From Fusarium oxysporum f. sp. lycopersici 4287 (Eukaryota > Ascomycota > Sordariomycetes > Hypocreales > Nectriaceae), in contig NC_030988.1 of NCBI RefSeq assembly GCF_000149955.1, forward strand, positions 3,316,040 through 3,380,039: 64,000 nucleotides of DNA. The letters run 5' to 3'. This document shows positions 8,686 through 19,758 of this stretch, in pieces (within the stretch, counting starts at the first letter, position 1; each line of letters begins with the position of its first letter). The notes beneath the pieces were generated by a model. It did no database searches and had not been told where the DNA came from. It worked only from the letters and a program-made list of their open reading frames with translations. A program made the translations under genes and the position numbers.

Positions 8686-11653
8686 CAGGCTGGCGGTCCA
8701 TTCCATTTCCATCCACGCAGCCTCTTGTAGAATGGATGGACGTCCATGTAGGCCCACCTTGGATGGAATGGATGGAAATGGACGCTAAGAGTGGGCCCGT
8801 GGAATGGATGGACGTGGAAATGGAAATGCGTGGACGCTATAAAGGGACAGTACACGTGATCCTCCCACCCGTTGCACCCCGGGCCTCCGCAAAGCTCATT
8901 TCAGCTAACAGATCAGTCCCTGGCACCTTTACATCCTCAAGGAGCTTCTCCGTGCTCTTAATATAGCCTCCGCAATGCCATGATCTCACCGTCTGTGTCA
9001 TCCCGATCGTACTAGCATCCAGCCTGGCACGATCGTCTCGAACCATTCGACCGCATGTTGAGAAGAGCCTCTCAACATCAGCAGACATAGGAAGGACAGA
9101 GAGCACATCGAGAGCCATTTGTGACAGACGTGGATACTCTTCCCGTCTCTCATACCAATAGCTAATAGGATCTAGGATATTCTGGTCGGACTTGTGGACG
9201 TCACGGAACCAATCGCTGTATTCGTCGCCAACAGCATGTGTAGAACTGCTCGCCGCGTCCTCGGCTTGCAACAAGGTAGTCATCGATGAAGGTGGCTGTA
9301 ATAGAGTCGGGGCCTGACGAGAATCTTCACGATACTCGTCAAAGGGATTCCGATATATGCGCCGCTTCTTCGTGACCGGCTCGCCGCGTTCTCGATCTCG
9401 AGAGATAATTCGCGGCTCGTAGTGAGACCGGTATAGTTCTTCTACAAGGGACTTTGCAGTTTGGATCCAGTCTAGGCGGTCTGCCCACACGTCCTCGAAA
9501 TATCCCCAACGATACGCTGGGTGAAGTGCAATGGCGGCATAATAAACCGGCGTCTCGTCAAGCCGCGAGTAGTACTTGTCAAGCTTTTTCCAACAGAGGT
9601 TAATGTTAACCTTGAAGTGCTCGGGATCGGGATATCGATGGGCAGCAGCCTTATATACCTCCATTTTGCCAAGGAGATATTCATAGCCAAGCAGGGTATC
9701 CCACGGACACCCATATGCCCCAATGTATCCTTCCTTCCGCTTGCGCTGCTGACCGTCGCCTTCGAGAGTAATCAAGACGTGCTCGAAGTGTTGAAGGACC
9801 TCGTTAAATAAGGAAATAATAGCCCAGTCCTTCTCTTCGAGTTTGTTCTCGTCCCTGAGGCAGAGCGGCACCTCGCTGCTTGACTTCTTTCCCCTCAATA
9901 CTAACCCCTCCCACTCGCTCTTCTGCTCATACCAAAGGTCCTCGAGGAAGTCCTTCAGGAGAAGGGCACGCCGAATCATATAAAGAGTGGAAAGCCAACG
10001 GGTAACCACATCAATGATAACATCTAGAGGTTTCTTCGCTCGAACCACCGGATCGTCAGACTCGCTGTACGCCGTAAGCTGAAGAGACCGGAGGAGATTG
10101 GTAAGCGAGTCTGAGCGGTGGATCCAGAAGATGAGGTTATGAAGTTTCCCAACTGGTCCTTTCCGTCTCCATAGCTCGTGGGCCTTCGCGTCAAGGGTCT
10201 CGTTCCCTTGGATATCATCCTCGAAGGCCTCGGAATTATGGCCAAAAAGAAGTGCTTTAACGGCGAGATTGAGGATATGGCCAAAGCAGCGCAATCGCCG
10301 AGTTTTACCCTCGAAACCGAGCGCCTTCCCAATTTCTTCCATCGCCGTGTCGTTATTGCTGGCGTTATCGAGTGTGAAATATCCTACCTTGTGGGTTATG
10401 CCGTAGCTTCGAAGGACCTCGACCACGTGGGTGGCGATATTGTCACCAGAATGGCGGTCGACAAGTTCAGGAAGGCCAAGCACAAGCTTTCCTGGCTGGC
10501 CAAGGGTGTTGAGAAAGTAGCAACAGATTCCATACAAAGCGTGGCGATTATTGGACCTCCAACCATCGAACGCAATATGAAGTAACCCTGGAGCTGTCGC
10601 TAATACTCGCTTGATCTCAGCCTTGTTTTCCTCGTACACCTGAAGAATACGCCTGCGGACGGTATTGTGGGTAATATGCGCTTCGGTTGTCTTCACGAGT
10701 GGATTGAGATATTCGAAAGCGGCGCGGAGGTATGGATCTTCACTTTGTCGGAAAGAAGAGTTGCTGTTGATGATCCACGAGACTACCAAACGCTGGAAGT
10801 CTAGCCGATCAAAACGGCCAATGATCTGGTTTGCAATCTGCTGCTCTCGCGCGTCACGGGTATTCAATTTCATCATCTCGGCGATATTCCTCGATGGTGT
10901 CTTCTCCTTTGCTTTGCTAGGCGGCTTCCGTCTTCCGGAAGGGTCACAGACCTTGTGGTCATTCCAAAGATGGATCTCCGCGTTCTGCGTACCGCTCGAG
11001 GCCGCCGAATGAGGGTTTGGCCTGCGACTGTCAACACAGACCTTGCAAACCCATCGCCGCTTTGTATCGTCATCGCTCTTCTCGATATCGTAGCCGAATT
11101 GCCATATCCATGACGATGTAGACGCACAGCGTTGGGATTGCGTGTAGCCAGGGAAGTCTTTCCAAGGGAAGAGGTCCCACGAGTTCTTCTTATCCTCTTG
11201 GTCTGGCGGCTCGAGCACCATAGAGCTGATAATTGGGCTCCCAGCCATTCTACGCGGTACAAAATGCAGTTGCAAGAATGCAGTTGCATAGAGACGCTTG
11301 AACGCGGCACCGTGACGCGAAATGTCCACGACCCCATGGCTGTTATGTTCTGTTTAAAGATACCTTAATTTGTATGTGAAAATGCCTGGTATATAGGTAC
11401 TTGAGATCTCTACCGACCATGACCAAGTTGGTCTACCCTGAATTACAGGGTATTTTGGGGACTAGGCTAGGGAACCCCCTACCAGTCCATACCCCTGCTT
11501 CCATTTCCACCTATCCATTCCACGGAACCCTGTCGTGGATGGATGGATTATGTAACGGCCAGCTCCATGGAATGGATGGAAATGGATGCACGGACCATCC
11601 ATTTCCACGCCGTGGATACGTGGACGGTGGACGTGGAATGGATCGCCAGCCTG
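8686..11653 (-). mobile_element. hAT element X, intact transposase and both termini
   Basis: The termini are CAGGCTGGCGGTCCATTCC at 8686 and, on the other strand, CAGGCTGGCGATCCATTCC ending at 11653. Many ATGGATGG/CCATTCCA subterminal repeats lie within 150 bp of each end, as is usual for hAT transposase binding sites. The 2968-bp element carries one uninterrupted ORF. The expected 8-bp target duplication is missing: the flanks are ATTATGCG and AATGCCTT, and they belong to different elements (Y on the left, Z on the right). This points to rearrangement at or after insertion. Confidence 0.85.
8837..11329 (-). CDS. hAT transposase, 830 aa, uninterrupted
   Basis: The first methionine of the open frame is at 11329; a shorter start at MAGSPI is possible. 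An N-terminal BED-type zinc finger is suggested by WVCKVC followed by AEIHLWNDHKV. The RNase H-like core has LLHIAFDGWRSNNRHALYGI, HSGDNIATHVVEVL and VGYFTLDNASNNDTAMEEI, with RCFGHILNLAVKALL after it. The C-terminus carries the dimerisation domain SQMALDVLSVLPMSADVERLFS and ends with VRSWHCGGYIK. Length and domain order are normal for fungal hAT transposases, and no disabling change is visible, so it may be active. A C-terminal fragment of the same family at 28946-29553 is heavily mutated. Confidence 0.9.
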   Translation of the reverse strand: MDISRHGAAFKRLYATAFLQLHFVPRRMAGSPIISSMVLEPPDQEDKKNSWDLFPWKDFPGYTQSQRCASTSSWIWQFGYDIEKSDDDTKRRWVCKVCVDSRRPNPHSAASSGTQNAEIHLWNDHKVCDPSGRRKPPSKAKEKTPSRNIAEMMKLNTRDAREQQIANQIIGRFDRLDFQRLVVSWIINSNSSFRQSEDPYLRAAFEYLNPLVKTTEAHITHNTVRRRILQVYEENKAEIKRVLATAPGLLHIAFDGWRSNNRHALYGICCYFLNTLGQPGKLVLGLPELVDRHSGDNIATHVVEVLRSYGITHKVGYFTLDNASNNDTAMEEIGKALGFEGKTRRLRCFGHILNLAVKALLFGHNSEAFEDDIQGNETLDAKAHELWRRKGPVGKLHNLIFWIHRSDSLTNLLRSLQLTAYSESDDPVVRAKKPLDVIIDVVTRWLSTLYMIRRALLLKDFLEDLWYEQKSEWEGLVLRGKKSSSEVPLCLRDENKLEEKDWAIISLFNEVLQHFEHVLITLEGDGQQRKRKEGYIGAYGCPWDTLLGYEYLLGKMEVYKAAAHRYPDPEHFKVNINLCWKKLDKYYSRLDETPVYYAAIALHPAYRWGYFEDVWADRLDWIQTAKSLVEELYRSHYEPRIISRDRERGEPVTKKRRIYRNPFDEYREDSRQAPTLLQPPSSMTTLLQAEDAASSSTHAVGDEYSDWFRDVHKSDQNILDPISYWYERREEYPRLSQMALDVLSVLPMSADVERLFSTCGRMVRDDRARLDASTIGMTQTVRSWHCGGYIKSTEKLLEDVKVPGTDLLAEMSFAEARGATGGRITCTVPL

Positions 11654-12830
11654 AATGCCTTGCCACCCAGTATAGTCCTCATCAATGCCAGTCTTCTGAC
11701 TGGCCTTAGCTGTCGATTTGGGTCTTTTACCTTGCAGTACAGGCTCTTCCTCTTGTGATATGGTTTCTGCTAGTGTGGTGGCAAAGTGGTCGACCATATC
11801 CACACTCTCATCACTAATAGTAGCATTGAGGGCTGCTGTGAGAGCCTCCTTAGATGGAGCAAGAAGGAAGGATTGCAAGGAGAGGTTAATGATATGACCA
11901 ATGCACCGGATTCGACACCCCTTGGGGTTGAAATCGATCCTCTCTATGCCAGATAGGATCCAACTAGCTAGGGGACAAGCATACCTGGAGCTCTGCCTTC
12001 AATTTCTCTGATAGTGCTTCCAAACACTTATTATTTGAAGTTGCATTGTCCCCTGTGTGGTAGCCTACTCTCAATATATCGAAGTTGCGTAGGACTTCCA
12101 CAATCAAGGCTGCCTGGGCCTCACCACTATGGCTGAATGGACATTCTGGCAGTCCTAAGAGCGCCTTTCGAAGTGCGTAGTTATAATTAACCCATTGGGC
12201 ACACACTGCTAGCATGGCATGGCGATGCGGTGATGTCCAGAGGTCAGTTGAGATGTGGATCATCGATTGAGAACCCTGAATGAGATCTCTAAGCTGGGAA
12301 GCATATAGCCCATAGTTGGCATTTATGATCTTCATAGCCTGATCACGGGACGTAATCAGGCAGTCTTCAATGGCAGGATTGCATGCCAGGGCAAGACTCT
12401 TCATCTCATCCCAAGTAACTGAAGAGAATGGGACCCGACGCCGCGTGAGGAGTTCCACGATTACCTCAATATACCGTTGAGCATTGAAGACATTCCGAAG
12501 AGCACTGTCGGATGGTTGGAATGTTATATATGAGTCTATGGATGGCTGCGTCGATTGCTGTGAGTTTTGAGATGCCTCATTAGCCTGGATAAGTTGCCGG
12601 TGTCGATTTTGAGCATGGTTTATGGCATTACTCGTGTATCCGTTGCTCCAGCGAGTTGAGCAGTGAAGACAGACGTATTCCCTTCGACCATAAGACTTCC
12701 GAACCCTTCCAATTTGAGTCTTGTTCTTCTCAGGATACTCAACACGGAAGAAGCTGTGGAAGTCCCAGCCCAGCCGCTCGATGGCTGTTAATTGAGCAGA
12801 TGTTGAATTGATAGGCGATGAGCTAGCCAT
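11654..12830 (-). pseudogene. hAT transposase (element Z), N-terminal half
   Basis: The N-terminal frame (12830 to about 11975) starts MASSSPINSTSAQ, has a BED-like finger (YVCLHCSTRWSNGYTSNAINHAQNRH) and reaches the first catalytic region MIHISTDLWTSPHRHAMLAV and HSGEAQAALIVEVLRNFDI. A second segment (11950-11654) continues in another frame with CRIRCIGHIINLSLQSFL, so an intron or a frameshift lies between them. The protein then stops where hAT X ends at 11653; the dimerisation domain is not present anywhere in the window. It is clearly a different subfamily from Y and X. Confidence 0.75.
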
Positions 12831-12839
12831 AGTCGAGAT

Positions 12840-13541
12840 TCTAGGACTAAGTGCTTAAGCATATGGCACCCTGATGGTGCCTAAAGCGTCTAAGATTTGC
12901 AGTGAGATTCGCAGAATCAAAACAATAGAGACAGGGCAGCTCGGTCATAGCATTGATTGAAAAAGTCATCACTCGCATGTGGAAAATATCAAGTCGAAGA
13001 AACCCCTTAATTTCTATCTAATGAGGGACTAGGAGCTGGCTTCTTGTAACTATGTTTCGTCATAAGCAGCATTGACGGTCTTTAGGCAGCCGTATGCTGC
13101 CTTGCGGCTTGCGCTAGTTGTGATGTGGCGTTCGTGCTGTCCGTGAAACTATTCACGACAGTTATCCTTGGCCGTGACAGAGCTTATCCGAGGAGTAAAG
13201 AGAAGATGGACTTATATGTCTGTCTGCTAACGGTGGGCGTCTAAGAGCCATAAATGTGCCACGGGCCATAGCCATCAGTGAGGTCGCTTACTACTCAGCC
13301 GGTGGCGGATAGCTTCACGACGTAACAAGGTCATCGTGACACGTCACGTTTCTGGTGTACCTATACGATAAAATCAATATCGGATCAGCTAACGCTACCA
13401 ACTTGACCAATTAGATGTAGCGCCTTATTGTTGTACAACAGTTGTTTGGGAAGTCCGGTAGTGTTGTACAGCTTCAACAAAAGCAGTGTTGTACAACTAT
13501 ACAACAGTTGTACTCATATAACAACACTACAATACGCATGT
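12840..13541. other. No gene seen; transposon flank and AT-rich sequence
   Basis: No ORF with a recognisable domain. It may contain the right terminus of hAT Z. The last 110 bp have repeated TTGTACAAC motifs just before the HAK pseudogene. Confidence 0.5.
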
Positions 13542-13544
13542 ATA

Positions 13545-14249
13545 GTCGATAAGTCTGGAAATACAGAGTTACTTCCCCCCTCCTTCGCCCAATTTGTTAT
13601 CAAATTTGCTGGACGACCGGCAGTTGTTGTACTCTTCAACATGTTGTTTATATTGCGCAGTAGTGCTGGGTGAAAATATATTTTATGAAACTTGATTGTT
13701 CATTTTGAGATGAGATTTCTTCTTGGGTTTATATCTCTAAATGATGTCATCTAGGACTTTCAGACTGTTAGTCTGAATCCTGAAGGGAAGGGGGATTCCC
13801 GGATTGTCCAACACAGCATGCGTCCGCTTTCGGTGCCCATAGTCTCCTTGGCTGATCGCTATATCATCACACGCGTAACCGAGATCAATTCATGCCACGC
13901 CGTCACGTTACGCCATGGCTACAAGGATAACGTTCTATACCCAGGTCTCGCTCACGACGTTGTTCAGCAAATTGAGCTAGCAATTGCAAGGGGTCGATGC
14001 GATGACGTGACGACTGCGGAGTTGGACATTCTACGATCCTCGCACAACTCGGGTACAGTGTACGTTTTTGGCAAGGGGACGATGAAGATTGATCGGTCAA
14101 ACATGCGAGTCTCGTCTCCTCAAACCTATCCCCGAACATGGCTTCTTTGGATTTTTCTTTGGATCTGAGAAATCTCCCGCACCAAGCTTGCTGATCTTGA
14201 CATCGACGCCGACATAGTGGTTGAGGTGGGGTTTGTCAAAGAACTCTAG
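13545..14249 (+). pseudogene. HAK/KUP-type potassium transporter, C-terminal relic split by a solo LTR
   Basis: The frame VDKSGNTELLPPSFAQF-VIKFAGRPAVVVLFN, then (after the LTR) MRPLSVPIVSLADRYIITRV, CHAVTLRHGYKDNVL and finally KLADLDIDADIVVEVGFVKEL matches the cytosolic C-terminus of the HAK gene at 45241-47700 (HKFRTRPQVVIFFHMRSLS, YHIVLRHGYMDDVL, LANLDIDPESLVEVGFIKEI). The solo LTR at 13642-13813 lies exactly between FN and MRPLS. An in-frame TGA at about 14166 replaces the Arg of LWIREN. All membrane segments are missing. This is therefore a dead, LTR-interrupted paralogue of the functional HAK. Confidence 0.85.
13642..13813 (+). repeat. Solo LTR, short-LTR family (copy 2), inserted in the HAK relic
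   Basis: TGTTG...CAACA boundaries and the same internal hairpin as the other copies. Flanking 5-bp sequences are CAACA (13637-13641) and CAGCA (13814-13818), one mismatch, consistent with an aged target duplication. Removing the LTR and one copy of the target joins the HAK reading frame. Confidence 0.75.
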
Positions 14250-14988
14250 GAGTTTACTGATGAGAGGAAAATTCACTTTCGTCGCCTACTAGATCATGTG
14301 CAACAGGTAATTGTGGTAGTGAACCCCCTATCCCCTTTTCTTTGTTGTTTTGTCTGTATGTTCGTGTCTTTGGTAGTATAGCTGTCAGGTACATCGCTGA
14401 TGTACATCGGGCAATATGCGCCCGGAGTCAAGGCTCAAACCGGGTCAAGACCGTTAGGTAGAGAATCATGGTGGTTTTGAGTGAAAGTGGAATTGTTATT
14501 TTGCTATGCCTTACTGACCTGAGGCCTTTCCGAAATTTTTGAGATCATGGAAAGATACAAGTCTGAGCATGGTTTCATACCTAGCTTCAGGCAACGCATG
14601 TGCATATTGTCCCTTGAGATGAGAGTAGCATGTGCAATACCTGACGAATGTAGCTATTGCTGCGTAGAGTTACCGTTCCGCTGACCGCCGCGTCGGCGAT
14701 GCTGACGGGGAGAAATAACTTTCTCTACACTCGACCAGGCAAGATGGCAGGCACAGATGTTCATTGACGACATCAACCATAAGCATCAGAAGCAACAGCA
14801 GGCATTCCGCCCATTCTGTCTTGTCAAAAACTTTAGTCTCCGAAACATTCCGGATTGATGCTCATACTGAACAGTGAAAAGATTGGCTACCACTCGCCTT
14901 CGAATTCGCTTGTCGATCCCACAAATTCGCTCGTAGCACTGACCTCAGAACCTTCGAGCTCCATAACTTCCTCACTCAAATCATTTAC
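14250..14988. other. No gene seen between the HAK relic and the RING gene
   Basis: Only short, unremarkable ORFs. Confidence 0.5.
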
Positions 14989-16002
14989 TTAACAATATTG
15001 AAACAGAAACTTGAATTTGTTCGACTGACAAATCTGCTCCCTACATTTCCAAGAGCCTAACCCACTGCCCCATCCCAATTCTGTCATTAGTTCCTCTCCC
15101 CTCCATTTTTCTGTTTTAACAACACCACCCATCACCTCGGAGCAGGGCCCACCTGCTCTAGGATTTCTGCAACTGTCGGCATCGGAGTTTGATAGCGGCG
15201 AAAAGGGCGTGGCTGGATCGCGGTTCCCGGCCCGCCGGATTGAATGGTTGAGACGGTAGTAAAGGCAGGGAGATCCCCGGAAGCCTATCAACTGCGTTAG
15301 GCTGTATCGAGAGATGGACGCGAGTGCTAACTTAACTCTTGATCTGGTGCGTCGCTGTGTCCAGAATTCAGTGATGGATAGGACCCGACGAGGCCGGGCG
15401 GGCATTTTAGGGGCCATTAAAAGGCCGGTAATAGTACTGACTCGGCTAGAAGAAATTAGATGTTGTTAAAAAGTCTCAGTTTTGAGGCAGACTCACCACA
15501 TTGGGCATGTGACGGAGCGCTCCAGGAGCCACGGATCGATACATTCGGGATGGAAGCGGTGGCCACAAGGCAGCGAACGGATACCGACATCTTCCAAGAA
15601 GTCCTCTGCGCAGATGGAGCATTCCTGACATCTGTCAGATGACGTGATGAGGCTGTTCGTGCCTTTCTGCGAAGCCCGCTCGTGATTGCCTTGAAGCGAC
15701 GTCCGATATTTGGTGATGGGCATCAGCTCGAGCGCCTCCGGAGTGAGACACAAAATCGTCCTACGAGGCGGATGGGTCGTACGTGTGGGGAAGCATCGCC
15801 TGAGGGCTATCTTGCTATACAAGAAAGGCGTGAGCATCATAATCACAGCCGCAAGGATGCTTAGGATGATTGCCACCAAGGGAGGCTTGTGGGGCGCATA
15901 GCGGTGCTCTTCAGCATCTGCCCTCACGAAAATGTCTGGAGGCAAGAACATGCTTAGATAAGGGGAAAAAGTAGAGAAAAAAGCACGCCCAGCCAAGAGC
16001 AA
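14989..16002 (-). CDS. Membrane-anchored RING-H2 finger protein (probable E3 ubiquitin ligase)
   Basis: The minus-strand frame from 16002 has a hydrophobic helix (PLVAIILSILAAVIMMLTPFLY), a cytosolic linker RTILCLTPEALELMPITKY, and a RING-H2 domain: CQECSICAEDFLEDV, LPCGHRFHPECIDPWL, TCPM. The last Cys is restored by an intron at 15496-15446 (GTGAGT to TCTAG), giving CPMCRV; the frame then runs to 14989. The layout (short lumenal/vacuolar part, one TM, C-terminal RING-H2) is that of fungal transmembrane E3 ligases acting in membrane-protein turnover. The N-terminus is uncertain: an additional hydrophobic exon may start at 16108 (MAPETPQPKPF), and further introns may exist in the tail after 15290. 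Next to TRK1 on the same strand. Confidence 0.7.
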
Positions 16003-16492
16003 TGAAAAGAAATATGCACGAGCTGGTCTTTGGGAGGTATGGGAGTAGAAAAATACGGCGTGTTGCGGTGATATGAAACGGTTTTGGCTGAGGGGTTTCC
16101 GGTGCCAATCTCTTTGATTGGAACAGGATACCGGGTCAATATTATACCGTCTGCGGATCGGAATATGTCATGGGCCGGGAAGCGCATCATGCGAACGCCG
16201 ACATCGCATGTACAATGAGCTTTTTGTCATTCTCCCATAAAGATAACTCTAGTAAGGGGTTCTACAGGAAATAACTTGTCTAGTCTTGAGTGCTATGTCA
16301 GAGCTACACTTGTGAAGAATGTTGATCAAGACAACAAGTGGCGGGTAGGAGAGGACATATCAATGGGTCTAAATAATGAAGTACAACAGGATCGTGCCCA
16401 GCTCATTCTAACCAACGAGGCACATTTCCAGTGATAAAATCCTTCCCCTACACAACGCGAAATCAGAACCACATCCCCGTTTTGACCGAAAA

Positions 16493-19032
16493 TCACTCAG
16501 TGCTGTCTGCAGGAGTCTCTAGAAGGTGTTCATCTGGTAACATGACGGCGCGATCGAGGGCGTACGGCAGTCCACGGTGGCGTCCTCTAATCATAGTCAA
16601 ACAGATAACAACTTTGCCAAAAGTCCCAAACTTGCCACACAGAGAGGTGCTAACTGTCGGATAGCCAAGACTGAGGCCGACATTGCCACTAGAAGGTTAT
16701 AAGCATACGGAGCGAGAGGCCTGGAAATTGGAGGTGCTTACTAAGCTGAAGTGACTTCGAAAAGGATTGAAAAGATGGTGAAGGCCTGCAAATAGTTAGG
16801 AGATCGAGTCGAAAAGAACCTGCCAAGGGCTGCTGATGCCTACCGGATCTTTCACATCAGCAATTCGAGTAGCTTCGGCGACGCAAATGCAAAACGTCCC
16901 TAGAAAGATATACCACAAATCAAAACCAAGCTGATTCTTTATGTGCTGCATCAAATATGATTTGCCATTTCGCTCATTGAGAGAGCCTTCTGGCTCCCAA
17001 ATTCCTAGCGATTTCTCCTCATACGTATTAGAGAGACGGATGCTAAGAGCGATCGGGAAGACAGCAATGTACATCATAACTAGTAAACTCAATTGCACTC
17101 CCGGATTGACATTTGCTAGGTTAAATGTGGCAGTGCCTGTATGACGAGCCGATGCGGCCTGGAATATGGCAGCTGGGATGCGGGAGTCTAGGGGAAGAGA
17201 TGCTACTTCGGGATTGTCGAGATCGAGGATGATGATAAGCAACACATCTATGAAGTTGAGAGAGAAAATGATACCAAAGAGGATCCAGGTGGGCTTGCTA
17301 GGAAAGAGAAGGGTGTAGCATCTGCGCGGGTAGTTGAGAAGGAAACCCAAGGGCTCTTGTGTTGAGGAATGCTTGGGCAGGAGCTTGGACATAGTCCAGA
17401 TGATCAAGCGCAGGAAGACCGGGTAGAGGGTGTTTCCAGCAAAGGCAAGGAAGCTCATAAGAATCATGGGCCACTTGGCATCCCGGAAAGAGATCATAGA
17501 GTCGGGTGTCAAGGTGAAGCCGAGGTTGTCAACCATGGTCTGCGCGGAATAGAATGCCCTAAAAGCAATGGTCAACACACATTCAAGACCTGACACAGTG
17601 CGTGATTTCCTGCTCACCACCAGTTCTTATCTTGTCCAGTTGACTGCAGGTACTCTCTGTACTTGGGATTGGCAGTCTGAATCCAGCCCAGAAGACAAAT
17701 AGCACCGAATAAGTGAACACCGAAGAAGTAGGCTTCCCTGCCAGTTAACAAACTCCCATGTCAGAACTGGTGGGGACCAACCTGTCACAATCTTGAGCAA
17801 GAGCTTCAGGCTGCGGTACTCAATGCCACCTAACAATTCCCTATCATGTGATGTGAGGTTTTGGAACTCAGAGTTTCGCCCAATGGTGGCTTGACGCGAC
17901 AAAAACGGACGGTCGTTGAGGGCGGGTTGCTGCTGAGAGACAGAGGAGGATGATTGACGCCGGGGACGCGTCGTCTCAGATCCCATCATGAGCAGCGATG
18001 AGGCAATACCAGCGACGCGATCCATGGATCGCGTGGCTGTCATCTGGAGGCCGTCACCGGTACTAATGCGGCGAGGCAGGCGTCGTCGCATGGATGAACT
18101 AGGCTCGCCAGAGGCAGCAGTAGGAACAGGAGTAATACGGTCTACTTTCAAACGTTAGTATGTACTCCAAGTCTCCAGGAAAGGATTGGGGGGCATGCCA
18201 TCGTCGCTGTTGTCAGAGTCATAGTGCTCGTTTCCCGTTTTGGCAATGATGGGATGTCCTTGTTTTTTTGGTCAGCATCGACAGCGGGCAAATAACCTCT
18301 GGCAAGCAACAAACCTCGGTCCCGATCCTGCGGACCGGGGATGTAGAGCGTCGCACTGTCTCTACGTTGATCTATGGAAGGGTCAAAAGTGATGGTGGTA
18401 GTGCGTGGGACAGGAGTGTCTGTGGTCGCATGCTGCTCCAGGTTGTTGCTAGGAGCCGTCACGGCAGGTAAATCATTCTGGGCCTTCTCTTCCACAATTT
18501 TACCATCTTCGACATTCTCACCGGATGCGTCTCGTCGTCTGGGGCTGAACAACTGAGGAGCTATTGCCATGTGTTGTCAGCCATCTCCACAGCACCGGAT
18601 GAACGGAATTCCTACCGCGGCGCTTCAGATGTTTCTTGAACCAATATAGACGGACGATAACGACGCCGATGTTGATGAAGCCCAGGTTTGTGATGATGGG
18701 GATAAAATATATGTAGAGCTGCTGGTAGGTTTTGAGATCTTTCACGTCAACGCTGTATGGTAGAGGGTCAGTGGAGGGGCGACGACCCAAGAACGCAAAG
18801 GTCCACGTACGTATTCAGACCAGACTCAGTCGATGCACTGGCGCCGAAAAAATAGGCATCAGTCACACTGATGTTGCCGTAGGGTGCGAGAATGGGCAGC
18901 GCCAGTAAACTCATCGATATGATCCATGCATCTAGCCAAAGATGCCATTAGCCTGTCAATCCACAATGTCTGTGTGGGGCAGTGGGTAGCATCACAATGC
19001 AGGGTCAAAAAGTTGATAGGCGGACGCCACAT
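16493..19032 (-). CDS. TRK-type potassium transporter (TRK1 copy)
   Basis: A multi-exon gene. Exon 1 (19032-18996) reads MWRPPINFLTLH, exon 2 (18931-18811) contains the first pore loop DAYFFGASASTESGLNT, exon 3 (18752-18616) VDVKDLKTYQQLYIYFIP. A long hydrophilic cytosolic linker follows (about 18560-17800, with a probable intron inside), then the conserved RQATIGRNSEFQNLT and LLGGIEYRSLKLLL. After more introns come FRDAKWPMILMSFLAFAGN, the pore loop QAASARHTGTATFNL, and finally FEVTSA-YGNVGLSLG and a tail ending PADSTE (stop 16493). Four pore-loop regions and the very long linker are typical of fungal Trk proteins, which import K+ across the plasma membrane. No disabling change was seen. A second TRK lies at 41733-44346. 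Confidence 0.85.
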
Positions 19033-19710
19033 GTTGCGAGCAGATAAAAAGGCGCAGCGCGTCGGTTTGTTGATAAAAAAAATAAAAATAAAAAGGAGGG
19101 GCAGATAGCCAGCCTGTGCGTAAGTAGGTAGGATGAGGGAAAAGAAAAAGCTTTTGGGGGGGGGGGAAGATGAGGGCGGCATAGCCCTCCTCATATTATA
19201 TACCGTCCGCCAATAGAAAAGTGGCGTCACACCCACCAGGCCGCCTCCTTTTCGGACCTTGCCCTGATCTGGCCTAGGAAGAGGCATTTATCGGGTTCCT
19301 CATTTTGGCTGGCGATGTGTTCACCAATCTGAACAACATCTCCTGCCAGCAGCAGCGCTCGTCATATGTCAACTCAATCAATCAATCAATCACCCCAATC
19401 AAATCAATCAAATTGTCGAATTCTTCCTTTCAATCAAATCAATTCATGCATTTCGAAAGTTGAAATAATTGATATAACTATTACAAATGCATCATGCGAT
19501 CGTCTAATATCGAGGCAAAAATTCACCTCTTCCTGGACCACTACCCTACACCAGATAGTTATAGATGGAGGTCTACTTTCTAATAGCGGTGGGTCAGCCC
19601 CAAAACCAAGTATCTACTATCGTGTTCTATCGCGTAGCCTTACTACGCGTATGCAACCTGGAACGCGTTTCCTAACCATGTCGCGCCACCAAAACGGCCC
19701 CTTCTATATA
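19033..19710. other. TRK1 upstream region and repeat-rich hAT flank
   Basis: 19033-19290 is the likely TRK1 promoter, with a run of ten G near 19157. 19363-19460 carries many CAATCA/AATCAAAT repeats that resemble subterminal repeats of the hAT element beginning further right. Confidence 0.45.
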
Positions 19711-19712
19711 TG

Positions 19713-19746
<34 letters not shown>
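19711..19746. repeat. Poly-T tract of about 35 bases
   Basis: A near-pure T run immediately upstream of the hAT R coding start. Such tracts vary in length between isolates and are error-prone in assemblies. Confidence 0.8.
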
Positions 19747-19748
<2 letters not shown>

Positions 19749-19758
19749 TTCATTAGCA

